Virus record (IMG/VR): IMGVR_UViG_3300033996_000046
Coordinates: 1 to 21,818 of that record
DNA from: a virus
Length of the DNA stretch: 21,818 bases
Direction: 5' to 3' (one strand)
Shown: piece after piece, positions 6,599-15,213 of the stretch
Numbering within the stretch: position 1 is the stretch's first letter
Layout: every line of letters starts with the position of its first letter
Made by a program: the position numbers and the translations under genes
Notes under the pieces: model-generated
Databases searched by the model: none
What the model saw: only the letters and a program-made list of their open reading frames with translations
What the model was told of the DNA's origin: nothing

Positions 6599-8089
6599 TT
6601 AATCAAGAGTTAGGTACGAACCATTGATGCGAATAGCAGCTGCGGTGTCCATAGCAACTGCTGCATATGTGCCGTTGTTTATGGCACCTAACGCACCAAA
6701 TGTCTGACCAGCGGTTAATCCAAAAGTTGCTTGCCCTGTAATCGTTAAACCGTTTGCCCAAACCCACCCTACTGGCACTGGTTGATCATTGATTGGTGCG
6801 TAAGGAAAGCCAGCAATTTGAATATCACCAGTTCCTGTGTGCGCCGACCAATCAATCACTAATTGAAATGTAACAATGTTTCCGTTTTTTACATACGTTC
6901 CGTTTTGTGCGCTGTATGTACCAGTTCCAGCAGTTGTTGTACCTTGGATTACAGGTGTAAATGATCTTTCAACGCCTTCAACCAAAGTAACAAATTGATT
7001 CGCAGCAACTTGAACAACGCCGTTCCCAACGGTTTGGTTACCCGACACGACAACATTAGAGACTATATTTGGTGCAGTGTTTGTGCAGTTAATCTCAATG
7101 CCGCCATAAGTGTTGTCGCAGCAATTATTACCAGTAATAACAATATTACTTAGAAATCCAACTGTATCAACGCGAAATTCAATTCCGCTGCGCGTATTTA
7201 CAAGACATACATTTCCTGTAACTGCAATATAGGCTATGCCCACACCAGAAATTGATCCGTAGTTTGCTTGCTCGAAATAGCCGATCCCGCTGGCACCACA
7301 ACTAAGAATAGTGTTGTTTGCGATCACATGGTTGCCACTAGCAACGCCAGCAGACGAAATGAAAACGCCATTCTGTTTGCAGTTTTTGATTACGTTATTT
7401 GCAATGGTCAGGTTAGAGCCAGATATAGCAGACACAATGCCAGCCCCCACCGAGAGAGCTTGTGCAGTAATACCAATGTCTCTGATATTGCAGTTGACAA
7501 TCTTTACTCCGTTGCACTGATCTCCATACAAACTAATGCCGTACTGTGCATAATTTTTTACTGTTACGTTGTCAATCGTTGCCTCAATGTCTGATGTTGT
7601 AGTTGGGGTAGACCCAATCATCATGATTCCAGACTCAAACGTGTCAGTTTCTTCTGATGTGACAAGCGATTTGCCGCCGTCTAGTGTAAGATCACGCATC
7701 ATAAATTTAACGTAAGGCGGTATGACCGTCACGGTGTTGGCGCGTGTACCCAGCACGTTCTGAATCAGACTTGATGGGCCGCTGCCAATGATGGCGCAGT
7801 TGTTTGCAGAGATAAGTATCTGTGCCCCAAATGGGGACTGAAGTGCTGCCACCCCAGACACGTTCAAAGTAACGTCAGCCGCCAACCAAAGCGTAGTACC
7901 ATCAACTGACAACGTGACCTTACCGTTTAGGTTGTAAGTACCCGAGGGCACATACACCGTGCCGCCATTGGCAACAGCAGCATTGAATTCAGTGACAGAA
8001 GACGCTACGCCAGTGGAGTCAGCGCCAAAGTCTAAGACGTTGAAGGCCGCGCCCTCAATCATTGAGTATGATACTTTGGTAAGTGACAT
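6599..8089 (-). CDS. Tailspike with pectate-lyase-type beta-helix
   Basis: A 496-residue protein. The N-terminus (MSLTKVSYSMIEGAAFNVLD, then FGADSTGVASS) is a common phage tailspike lead. It runs into the VYVPSGTYNLNGKV motif of the pectate-lyase superfamily right-handed beta-helix. The centre, to about residue 370, has the spaced Asn/Gly/Val pattern of parallel beta-helix rungs (NNVIKNCKQNGVFIS, ITGNNCCDNTYGGIEI). The last 125 residues (TAGTGTYSAQNGTYVKNGNI onward) form a separate beta-domain like that ending the upstream fibre protein. Tailspikes bind and often cut host surface polysaccharide; no catalytic residues can be assigned by eye. The start overlaps the preceding stop as TAATG. Confidence 0.85.
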   Translation of the reverse strand: MSLTKVSYSMIEGAAFNVLDFGADSTGVASSVTEFNAAVANGGTVYVPSGTYNLNGKVTLSVDGTTLWLAADVTLNVSGVAALQSPFGAQILISANNCAIIGSGPSSLIQNVLGTRANTVTVIPPYVKFMMRDLTLDGGKSLVTSEETDTFESGIMMIGSTPTTTSDIEATIDNVTVKNYAQYGISLYGDQCNGVKIVNCNIRDIGITAQALSVGAGIVSAISGSNLTIANNVIKNCKQNGVFISSAGVASGNHVIANNTILSCGASGIGYFEQANYGSISGVGIAYIAVTGNVCLVNTRSGIEFRVDTVGFLSNIVITGNNCCDNTYGGIEINCTNTAPNIVSNVVVSGNQTVGNGVVQVAANQFVTLVEGVERSFTPVIQGTTTAGTGTYSAQNGTYVKNGNIVTFQLVIDWSAHTGTGDIQIAGFPYAPINDQPVPVGWVWANGLTITGQATFGLTAGQTFGALGAINNGTYAAVAMDTAAAIRINGSYLTLD

Positions 8090-8616
8090 TACGCCACCTC
8101 ATAAATAGCAGTGCCGCGCAATATTGCGCCGGACAAATTTGTGTTACTAAACACTACGCCACCACTAGCCACTAAAAAGAAAGTAGCAGCATTATTGTCA
8201 ACAGTTCCGGAAAAAAGCCCCGAAGCCGTAGTAAAACTTATGGAAACTGGGTGTATGCTTACGGCTGAATTTTGCGATGTAAATGGAAGGCCAGCAACAC
8301 GGGCGTTTGATGCGCTTACAGTTGCTGGGTATGTTACTCCAAAACTAGCATACACCATTTTTCCAATTCTGACATATGTAGCTGCCGCTACTGTCAAACT
8401 AAGCCCCGCACCTGATCCGTCTGAAGGCGTCCAAGTGCCTTCTTCATAGTCAGCCAGCAACTCGCTTGTGCCTGTGCCTGATGTGGCAGAAAAGTCGATG
8501 CCTTTGCCTGCTGTGCCGATGATGAGGTTGCCGGTGGACAGGGTAACGTCACCGGGCAAGGTGATTGGCGTTGCAATCTGGCTGGCGTTGATGACTGAGG
8601 AAGTAGTCTTTAGCAT
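8089..8616 (-). CDS. Tail fibre protein with C-terminal receptor-binding-type beta domain
   Basis: A 175-residue protein. The N-terminal 60 residues include LSTGNLIIGTAGKGIDFSAT and SELLADYEEGTWTPSDGSG, phrases common in phage tail fibres. The rest is a beta-sandwich-like C-terminal domain (ATYVRIGKMVYASFGVTYPA onward) similar in pattern to the end of the adjacent tailspike. It lacks its own attachment domain, which seems to be encoded by the gene just upstream. It ends in a TAATG overlap with the tailspike, implying coupled translation. The likely role is receptor recognition as part of a multi-protein fibre. Confidence 0.75.
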   Translation of the reverse strand: MLKTTSSVINASQIATPITLPGDVTLSTGNLIIGTAGKGIDFSATSGTGTSELLADYEEGTWTPSDGSGAGLSLTVAAATYVRIGKMVYASFGVTYPATVSASNARVAGLPFTSQNSAVSIHPVSISFTTASGLFSGTVDNNAATFFLVASGGVVFSNTNLSGAILRGTAIYEVA

Positions 8617-8624
8617 GGCGGTTC

Positions 8625-9083
8625 CTAGTTGTAAACAACTTCAATAATGGATGTAAATGGCGGTGCTTGGCTGAAAGTCACCGTGCCGCTGGTGACCGTG
8701 TAGGTGTTGCGGTTTTGGTAGACGCCATTGATGTAAATGGCGGTGAAGCCGTTTACCACCGAGAAAGCAGTTGTTGTCCCGTCACCCGTAGCATTAGAGG
8801 CAAAAGTGCTGCCGTTGATGTTGTCAACCGTCCAGATCAGCACATTGGTGCTGTCGTACAAAGCAAATTTATAACTAGCTGCGCCAAGCCACACATTGGC
8901 CTCGCCGCGGCTGTCTAGGATGATAGGGTTAGTGTTGGCAATGTTGCCAGTGGAATCGGTGTAGGACGCTAATGGCGTGGTTGTGCCAGCAGCGTAGGTG
9001 TACAGCTTCCCTCCCGATAGCGGTGCGCCGTTCAGATCAAAGAATTGCAGCTTGGGCGTTGGGGCTAGGGTTGTAGTTGCCAT
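8625..9083 (-). CDS. Tail fibre N-terminal attachment-type protein
   Basis: A 152-residue protein. Residues 10-90 hold the motif series PKLQFFDLNGAPLSGGKLYT, SYTDSTGNIANTNPIILDSR and ANVWLGAASYKFALYDSTN. This domain forms the N-terminal, virion-proximal part of many long fibre proteins. A second beta-rich region (about 100-152) contains YINGVYQNRNTYTVT. Here the protein stops soon after these domains, where other phages continue into the distal fibre. It starts 11 bases after a terminator T-run and has no Shine-Dalgarno sequence, only an A-rich leader. Confidence 0.8.
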   Translation of the reverse strand: MATTTLAPTPKLQFFDLNGAPLSGGKLYTYAAGTTTPLASYTDSTGNIANTNPIILDSRGEANVWLGAASYKFALYDSTNVLIWTVDNINGSTFASNATGDGTTTAFSVVNGFTAIYINGVYQNRNTYTVTSGTVTFSQAPPFTSIIEVVYN

Positions 9084-9094
9084 AATTTTTTAGT

Positions 9095-9130
9095 AAAAAA
9101 GGGAACCGCCCTTGCGAACAGTCCCCTTTT
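9095..9130 (-). terminator. Rho-independent terminator after the coat/decoration genes
   Basis: Read on the minus strand, AAAAGGGGAC pairs with GTTCCCTTTT (10 pairs including one G-U) around a 14-base loop, followed by a run of six T. It lies 20 bases after the decoration gene stop. The plus strand also has a T-rich exit, so it may work both ways. Confidence 0.75.
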
Positions 9131-9149
9131 GTTTTTGATGAAACAGAGT

Positions 9150-9581
9150 TTAAAACGCTGTGAAATCAGTACCGTAGACAAAAACGTCAATCGTGCCGCC
9201 AGAAACAGCAGTTCCAACCCGGACGTAGAACACCTGGGCTGAAAGGTTAGCCGTTCCAGTAGCCGCTACCACCGTGGATTTGGTGACATAGGCTGCGCTG
9301 GTGTTGCTGGTCAGTGTTGCGTTGGTCACAATTTCAGTACCCGTGCCGCCTGGGCCTGTCCACAGTGCCAAAGCACCAGCAGAAACATCTTTGTTGGCAT
9401 CAGTAATGATGACATTGGTGATGTTGTAGCTGGTTGTGTTGATGACCGGCAGGGTGATTGCCGCATCGCCTGTGGCATTGATGGAAACGCCGGTTGCGTA
9501 AGCAATCAAACGGATAGCCTGGTTGCTGGTTAAGCCTTGTGGGTGGGCGGTGACTGTCGTTGCTGCGCCTGGATTTGCCAT
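9150..9581 (-). CDS. Probable capsid decoration protein
   Basis: A 143-residue protein, rich in Thr, Ala, Val, Asn and Gly, with alternating hydrophobic residues typical of beta-sandwich virion proteins. It begins MANPGAATTVTAHPQGLTSN and has no signal peptide. It follows the coat gene by 24 bases, has a strong AAGGAGT ribosome site, and is followed by a terminator. It therefore closes the portal-scaffold-coat transcript. Genes directly after the coat gene often encode head decoration or stabilising proteins. The function is inferred from position; I do not recognise a family. Confidence 0.75.
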   Translation of the reverse strand: MANPGAATTVTAHPQGLTSNQAIRLIAYATGVSINATGDAAITLPVINTTSYNITNVIITDANKDVSAGALALWTGPGGTGTEIVTNATLTSNTSAAYVTKSTVVAATGTANLSAQVFYVRVGTAVSGGTIDVFVYGTDFTAF

Positions 9582-9605
9582 GATAGTTACTCCTTGTGGT
9601 AGGTG

Positions 9606-10853
9606 TTAAGCGGCAACCCGGCAAGCAAGCTCGGGGTACAGCGGAGCCCAACCGTAGAGAACGTCTACGCGAGTTGGGATCGAATCGTTGTTGATAGTGT
9701 ACTGCCGCACAACCCGCATTGACAGACCCAGTTCCTTGTCGGAAGCACGGCCAGCAAAGTGAACACCATCAGGCAACTCAAGATCAGCGCAAGCCATCGT
9801 GAAGGCATTTTTGTGCATCACAATGTTCTGTGGAGAAACAACGCCGGTGTTGTTGAACGGAGTCACTACTGCGGCAGCGCTAGTGCTGTTGACCACCACA
9901 TTCTGGAATTGACCAGCAGTAATCACAGCAGGGCTGACGATCACAGAAGTCGTGCCAGAGGTTGCAACCGTTACATCAGCCTGGACAACAAAACTACGCA
10001 GACGGTTGGAGCCGTAAGCAGCGCGATTCTGTGGGTTGGCTGCAAAGATGTTTGCAATGGTGATGGTGTCGCCTTGCTTCAGGCCAGCCGTGGCAGTGGT
10101 GGCAGTCAGAGCAATGGTGGACGTTGACGCCCAGCCGCTGGTCAGGAAGCCGGTTGCCGTGGTGGTAGCGCAAGCAAGGGTAGCAGTAGCGTAGGAGCCA
10201 AAAGTCTGGCTAACAACGTTCTGATCCATCTTCCACATCATGCCTGCCGAGTCCTTGCCCATCAAGCCCTTCTCGTATTGCTTGGCAATGGTGGTGCTTG
10301 GCACGAACAGACCTTTCAAGCTGTCCACAATGGTAGCGCCAGTAAACGGCTCAATGATGCAAGCCCTGCGGCCATCACGGGGAGCGCCCTCGGAGTCCAG
10401 GTATGCGCCAGCGGTCAGGTAGGTCAGCAAGCTGGTGGGGACAGTACCGGCAGTACCGACAATGTTGGCAGTGTTGTTTTTGGCCATAACCAAACCATCA
10501 CGGTCAATCTTGTTGGCGATAGCAGCAACAGCTGGTTTCAGCACTCGATCACTGAAGCGGTCAAGAGACAACGCCAGATCCTGCGTAGTGAACTGGGTGT
10601 CAACGTGGAACTGCGTGGACAAAGTAACGGGAACAGAAGTTTCGTTAAAGTCTTCCACGTTCAACGCTGGGCCAGAAGTGCCAATGAAACGGCCAGGGCG
10701 ACGGACATTCAATGTCGCGCCAATCTTTGCGCCGGTTACAGCAAACTGGTCGTCATAGTTACGTTCGACTTGGCTCGTGAAAGTCAACTCGTTTTCCAAG
10801 ACCATCAACGCTTCGTTGGTGATCATGCTAATGGTAAGCAAATTATTTGCCAT
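9606..10853 (-). CDS. Major capsid (coat) protein, P22 gp5 family
   Basis: A 415-residue protein, close to the 430 residues of P22 coat. The N-terminus (MANNLLTISMITNEALMVLE, then NELTFTSQVERNYDDQF) and the phrase GATLNVRRPGRF are characteristic of this HK97-fold family. The Thr/Ala-rich region at about residues 220-345 matches the inserted I-domain of P22 coat. The C-terminus (YTINNDSIPTRVDVLYGWAP) is also family-like. The protein builds the icosahedral shell around the scaffold. An AGGA ribosome site lies about 7 bases before the ATG; the scaffold gene ends 20 bases upstream. Confidence 0.93.
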   Translation of the reverse strand: MANNLLTISMITNEALMVLENELTFTSQVERNYDDQFAVTGAKIGATLNVRRPGRFIGTSGPALNVEDFNETSVPVTLSTQFHVDTQFTTQDLALSLDRFSDRVLKPAVAAIANKIDRDGLVMAKNNTANIVGTAGTVPTSLLTYLTAGAYLDSEGAPRDGRRACIIEPFTGATIVDSLKGLFVPSTTIAKQYEKGLMGKDSAGMMWKMDQNVVSQTFGSYATATLACATTTATGFLTSGWASTSTIALTATTATAGLKQGDTITIANIFAANPQNRAAYGSNRLRSFVVQADVTVATSGTTSVIVSPAVITAGQFQNVVVNSTSAAAVVTPFNNTGVVSPQNIVMHKNAFTMACADLELPDGVHFAGRASDKELGLSMRVVRQYTINNDSIPTRVDVLYGWAPLYPELACRVAA

Positions 10854-10873
10854 GATAAATCCTAAAAAAATGG

Positions 10874-11761
10874 TTATCGAATCTGCCCATTAAGTCTACC
10901 TGCTTTCCAGGCTTGATAGCTGCCATGAAACTGCCCATCAGCAGCCAAAGCAACATCACGCCCGTTAGCGGCTGACCGAATAGGACTAATCGGTGCGCTT
11001 GCTCTACTTCTCTGCACAACAGGTTTTGAGTCTTGTTTCTCAAACATAGCCTCTAACTTCCCAATCTGTCGCAGCTGTGCGGCTGGCGTCATCCCTTGCA
11101 GCTTTTCAACGAATTCGGGATTGTCAGCAAGGTGATACAGCAGCTGTGGCCCAACATCTGACTCAAAGATGGCATCGCGCACTTCATTAACTACCGTCAT
11201 GTCTGCGCTTTTGACCACTTGCTCAAAGTTTGGCATCGTTGCTTTGGCCTGGTTAACCCGTTCTGACCAAGTATTTAATACCTGCTCTTTCTCGGCTTGC
11301 ACTCTGGCCTGTACTGCCTTCTGTCGTTCTTCCCCTAATCGCTGGTCAACCTTGTAGTCTGTCAATGCCTTGGCATATTCAAACATATCGGTAAACTGGC
11401 TTGGGTCTGGTTCGGCTTCGCCCTTGGGGGCTTGTTTCCGTTCCATTTCTGCTAACCGCTGTTCTAGGCTTACCCTGGCTTCGCGCTCCCGCATCGCTTC
11501 TTGCTTTGCTTCATCACGGGCCTTGGTTACTGCCTCAAACCGTCGCTCAATCTTAGGTCGCCTTTTTTCCTCTGTTGTTTGCTGCTCTTCACTGGCTGGT
11601 TCACTCTGACTGTCATCGTCCAGCGGCTCTATTGTTTCAATAGCCTCGCGTGGCGGTTTGTCAGCTAAACCTAGTTTTTCAGCTTGGAATTCAGCTAAAT
11701 TTTCGCTAGTGACCACACTGGCCTCTAGTCTTTTCTGTACTGCACTTACTTCTTCAGACAT
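10874..11761 (-). CDS. Capsid scaffolding protein
   Basis: A 295-residue protein, highly charged and almost all alpha-helical. Residues about 65-170 are dense in Glu, Lys, Arg, Ala and Gln (ARVSLEQRLAEMERKQAPKG is typical), forming coiled coil. The C-terminus is basic (YQAWKAGRLNGQIR), as expected for the coat-binding end of P22-type scaffolds. P22 scaffold is 303 residues. It lies between portal and coat, exactly as in P22. The start has a GGAG site 7 bases away. The protein helps coat subunits assemble into procapsids and then leaves the head. Confidence 0.88.
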   Translation of the reverse strand: MSEEVSAVQKRLEASVVTSENLAEFQAEKLGLADKPPREAIETIEPLDDDSQSEPASEEQQTTEEKRRPKIERRFEAVTKARDEAKQEAMREREARVSLEQRLAEMERKQAPKGEAEPDPSQFTDMFEYAKALTDYKVDQRLGEERQKAVQARVQAEKEQVLNTWSERVNQAKATMPNFEQVVKSADMTVVNEVRDAIFESDVGPQLLYHLADNPEFVEKLQGMTPAAQLRQIGKLEAMFEKQDSKPVVQRSRASAPISPIRSAANGRDVALAADGQFHGSYQAWKAGRLNGQIR

Positions 11762-11781
11762 GGATTACTCCAAGGATTTGC

Positions 11782-11799
11782 CCCGTAAGAACCCACGGG
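11782..11799 (-). other. Weak hairpin in the portal-scaffold spacer
   Basis: CCCGT and ACGGG form a 5-bp stem around an 8-base loop in the 80-base portal-scaffold spacer. It has no T-run. The spacer also holds a T-rich stretch just after the portal stop and the scaffold ribosome site. No promoter was recognised there. Confidence 0.35.
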
Positions 11800-11834
11800 T
11801 CGGGTTGGGGCATTATTACCCAAAAACAAAAGGT

Positions 11835-11851
11835 TATGCAACTATTGCATA
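11835..11851 (-). other. Inverted repeat spanning the portal stop codon
   Basis: TATGCAA and TTGCATA form a perfect 7-bp stem with the portal stop codon TAG as the loop. A T-rich stretch with two short T-runs lies just downstream. It could be a weak terminator or a stability element that lowers read-through between portal and scaffold. Confidence 0.5.
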
Positions 11852-13944
11852 GGTTGGATTAGCGGATTTGCTCCTTCGCTTATGTCTTGGATGCCAAATT
11901 GAGCGTATGCGGCTTGCTCTTGGTTCATCTTTTCAATCTCCATTAGCAGCTGGTCAGGCGGCATTCTGGCAATTAACATTTTGACCAATGCCTCAATCTC
12001 AGTGCGATTCTGTGTAGTAACCCGACGAATGTTTTCATTGTTAACGCGAGCCTCTGCGATTGTTTCGGTGTTATGCGCCCGTGCAGTCACATCCATCAAC
12101 TTGCGCTTAGTTTCGCCTTCGTCCTTCAACTGCGCCACTTGCATACGATTATTGATCTCCAGCTGGGCGGCTTGAAGTTGTTGCTGCATCTGTTCAAGTT
12201 GTTGCTGCTGTTGGGCAAGCTGCATCTGCACCTGTGGCGGTATATCTGATTTCTCGTCAATCTGCGCCATTGGGTTTCTAGCGGCCAGCCGGTCAGCAAT
12301 AACGTCAGCACCAGGAAAGTCCATGTTCCTGAACACCAGATCGCCAGCCAGGTCAAACAGTTCCTTGTTGCCGGTCAGCAAAGGCATCATGGCTTCCACG
12401 GCCTGCTGGCGCTTGGATTGAAAGCCTGGGCCAGTGTCCATCACAACGTCATACTCGCCCACGGTCACATCGTTTAACACTTCGCCCACCGCGGTTTGTT
12501 CGTTGATGGTGGTCATGTCAGGTTGTCCATCGCTGCCAATAATCCGCATCACGCGCTGGGTGTCGTAAATCTTAGGGATTAAATCCAGCAAAATCTTGCC
12601 CGTATGCTTAATGCTGCGGGTCAAGTTGTCGTAGAAATGGAAGTTGCTTAGATCAGTCTGGCTCTGTTGGCCTTGAAGCGCTTTGCCGCTGATGTTGCCG
12701 CTTGGCAGTTGATTGGGGTCTAGGATACCTAGCACCATCTGCAAGTCAGTGTTAATTGCATTCGCGGCGTCCATGATGCCAGCAGGCGGCGATTCGGGCT
12801 GTAGGCGCACTGGAACTGGCGCAGGCTGTCCTTCTATGTCTTTTTGCTTATAACGCAGCACGGGGCTGCTCTTGATGTTTGCCAGCGCCCATTCGTTCTC
12901 GTGGCCTTCGTCTTGGCCTTCAGCAAGCAACCATTTGGCCTTTGGAGCCAGGGCAATGCTTTCGGTCATGCTGGTGCGCCAGAAGTTGTACATCCGCTGT
13001 GGGTCTTTGGCAAACCGCACCAAGCCATACTTCTTGCGCCTGTCATCAACGATCACTTGAGCGCCATACACCGGCACAATTGGGATGTACTTACCGTCCC
13101 AAGTCTTCTCTTCCAAGATTTCAAGCGCGGTCATTTTGCACCACTTCACTGCCCTGCGGAAACTCTCGCGGGTATCAATCACCGTCAGACCAGCCGCGGC
13201 TACTCGCTCGAGGAATCGGTCACTGTCAGCAAATCCGCTGCTACCGTCACTCAATAAATACAGCTTGGCCTTCTCGCGGGTAACGTAAAAATATTCAGCA
13301 ATCCGAATGTCTTCTTTGGTCACCCAGCTGGCTGCGTTGTCACCAGTGCTACGGTGAGTGAAGTTAGCCCCATCATCAGCGTCTGGGTACATTTCCTTGA
13401 AAACCGTTTTGCTTAACAGTGTCGTAACAAGGCAACGCTCGGCATCTGATCCGTCTGGTCTTACGCTGTTAGGGTCAAAGTAGACCGTGAACGGGTTATC
13501 AATGGCGTCAATGTAGATTTCTTGGTCAAACGAATCTTCGCTGACGTATTTGGTATTGACGCGCCAGTAGCCCCAACCCATGCGGACAGCGTAGTCAAAA
13601 GCGGTGTCGTAGGCGGTGTCGGCGTTGCTGTTAACCTCAATATGACGGGTGATACCTTCCAGCACCTGGGCAATCTTGTAATCCGCCAAGTTGTTAACAG
13701 GATGAACCTTGATGCGGGGGCGCTGCTGGCGCTGCTGATTGGTCACCTGGCGCACATAAGCATCAATCTTGTTGATGGTCAGGCACGGCCTTGCTTCAAG
13801 ATTCCTGCTGTTTTGGATCTCCACCGGCCATTGATCGCCAGCTGCAAACCGTATGTCTTGCAGGGCTTCGCTACGATTGGTGCTGTCGCTGTCGTTCACC
13901 AGCTGCCAAAACTTGATGGCATCGTCAATACGTGGATCATTCAT
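11842..13944 (-). CDS. Portal protein, P22 gp1-like
   Basis: A 700-residue protein, close to the 725 of P22 portal. Family phrases include LQDIRFAAGDQWPVEIQNSR, LEARPCLTINKIDAYVRQVT and the NQQRQQRPRIKVHPV stretch near residues 70-87. Another is DAIDNPFTVYFDPNSVRPDG. Residues about 570-600 are extremely Gln-rich and helical, consistent with the C-terminal barrel of P22-type portals. The portal is the dodecameric ring for DNA entry and exit, and it docks terminase, gp4 and scaffold. It starts 9 bases after the large terminase stop and is followed by the scaffold gene. Confidence 0.93.
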   Translation of the reverse strand: MNDPRIDDAIKFWQLVNDSDSTNRSEALQDIRFAAGDQWPVEIQNSRNLEARPCLTINKIDAYVRQVTNQQRQQRPRIKVHPVNNLADYKIAQVLEGITRHIEVNSNADTAYDTAFDYAVRMGWGYWRVNTKYVSEDSFDQEIYIDAIDNPFTVYFDPNSVRPDGSDAERCLVTTLLSKTVFKEMYPDADDGANFTHRSTGDNAASWVTKEDIRIAEYFYVTREKAKLYLLSDGSSGFADSDRFLERVAAAGLTVIDTRESFRRAVKWCKMTALEILEEKTWDGKYIPIVPVYGAQVIVDDRRKKYGLVRFAKDPQRMYNFWRTSMTESIALAPKAKWLLAEGQDEGHENEWALANIKSSPVLRYKQKDIEGQPAPVPVRLQPESPPAGIMDAANAINTDLQMVLGILDPNQLPSGNISGKALQGQQSQTDLSNFHFYDNLTRSIKHTGKILLDLIPKIYDTQRVMRIIGSDGQPDMTTINEQTAVGEVLNDVTVGEYDVVMDTGPGFQSKRQQAVEAMMPLLTGNKELFDLAGDLVFRNMDFPGADVIADRLAARNPMAQIDEKSDIPPQVQMQLAQQQQQLEQMQQQLQAAQLEINNRMQVAQLKDEGETKRKLMDVTARAHNTETIAEARVNNENIRRVTTQNRTEIEALVKMLIARMPPDQLLMEIEKMNQEQAAYAQFGIQDISEGANPLIQPMQ

Positions 13945-13953
13945 GGTTATTCC

Positions 13954-15213
13954 TCAATTCATCCAGCTGCCTGCGACTTCGGCAATGGCTTTTGGTTTGC
14001 GTTTGTGCGGTTCCCGAATCATAAGGCCAATATATCTAAAGGCGTCTGCCCCGTGGCTGTAGTGGTCGTGCAGTGGGTTTCTGCTGAACTGTCCAGTGTC
14101 TGGATCTACTTCATAGCGATAGTGGCGCAGACAGGCTAATCCATCAGCTGCGTGTTCTCGGTCAAAGTAGCAGTTAGGGAATATTGTTCTGGCTGCGTTG
14201 ATGCTGTCCACTACGGGAACCCTCGGCAATATCTCTGTTTTGTACCCTGCCGCACGGACAATATCGTCAATGCTTCGGCCAGATGCTGCCAGTGTTTTAT
14301 TCTCAGCGTCATGTGGTAGCCATACCTTGTCGTAGTGGTAGCCATAGGTCTGCATGGTTGCTAAGTAATAGCTGATAGTCTTTTGACTGTCCTCAATGTA
14401 GCGAATAAGCCTTGTTTCCATGCCTACAAACTGCAAGAACCATATAGCAGTGCTATCAGACCAACCCAAGTCAAAAACAGCGTGTACGGGCTTTGTGGCG
14501 TCAAATGGAACCCGGCAGATGCGTCCATCCTTTTCGGCCTGCTGCATTTCCTTGGCAAAGATGGCCCCGTCTACTGTTTGGCGGCACAAACCTTCCCAAA
14601 CCTGGTTATACGATTCTTCATCCCTTTGCTTGAGCGAATCCTTCTCCAACCGTAGCGTTTCAGGGAACCAAGGGTTATCTGACCAGTTCACCTTAATCTG
14701 GATGCAGTCATCAGGCGGCTTGACCACAAAGCGCTGGTAAGTCTCGTCTGTCTCAAGTTCGGGGTTAAAGCTAACCCAGATCTCGCTGCCTTCTTTGCGA
14801 ATCGTTGGAATCAAGACGTTCCAGGATAGGCGGCTGACCGTGCTTCCTTCCTCTACCCAACAAATATCCACTCCCTCAAAACTTTTTATGTTGCTGATGT
14901 TGTTCTTTAGACCAGCAAATGCGAACTCAGTGCCGTTTGCGCCTCGGATGCTGGCCTGGGTGATCTCGTAGAAGCTGTGCAGGTTTAGCGCCTCTATCTG
15001 GTCGCACAGGAGCTTGTGTACGCTGTCTTTGATGCTGGTTTGATACTCACGGGCACAGAGTATGCGGATTGGCTCCTTGGCCCCTTTAATCAGTAGCGCT
15101 CGAGCAATGCCCCAAGACTTAGCACCGCCCCTACCGCCGTAGCAGACCTTGTACCGACTGCGTTGGAACAGGCTTTGCAGCTTGAGTGGAAACTCTGCTT
15201 TGACTTCACTCAT
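13954..15213 (-). CDS. Terminase large subunit (ATPase and nuclease)
   Basis: A 419-residue protein. Walker A is GGRGGAKS at residues 26-33. Walker B is ICWVEE at 117-122 (VDICWVEEG), and the coupling motif SFNP lies at 148-151. The C-terminal RNase H-like nuclease is marked by Asp248 (FDLGWSD), Asp302 (HDAENK) and Asp390 (HGADAFRY). The layout matches the PBSX/Terminase_3 type. The enzyme cuts concatemeric DNA and drives it into the procapsid through the portal. It starts 8 bases inside the small terminase gene, so translation is coupled. Confidence 0.95.
   Translation of the reverse strand: MSEVKAEFPLKLQSLFQRSRYKVCYGGRGGAKSWGIARALLIKGAKEPIRILCAREYQTSIKDSVHKLLCDQIEALNLHSFYEITQASIRGANGTEFAFAGLKNNISNIKSFEGVDICWVEEGSTVSRLSWNVLIPTIRKEGSEIWVSFNPELETDETYQRFVVKPPDDCIQIKVNWSDNPWFPETLRLEKDSLKQRDEESYNQVWEGLCRQTVDGAIFAKEMQQAEKDGRICRVPFDATKPVHAVFDLGWSDSTAIWFLQFVGMETRLIRYIEDSQKTISYYLATMQTYGYHYDKVWLPHDAENKTLAASGRSIDDIVRAAGYKTEILPRVPVVDSINAARTIFPNCYFDREHAADGLACLRHYRYEVDPDTGQFSRNPLHDHYSHGADAFRYIGLMIREPHKRKPKAIAEVAGSWMN

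Noticed and set aside
10278-10865. Plus-strand open frame of 195 residues opposite the coat gene
   Set aside because: The minus-strand frame is clearly P22-type coat protein; the plus frame has no recognisable features and is antisense.
13522-14139. Plus-strand open frame of 205 residues
   Set aside because: It lies opposite portal and large terminase across their junction; it is an antisense shadow.
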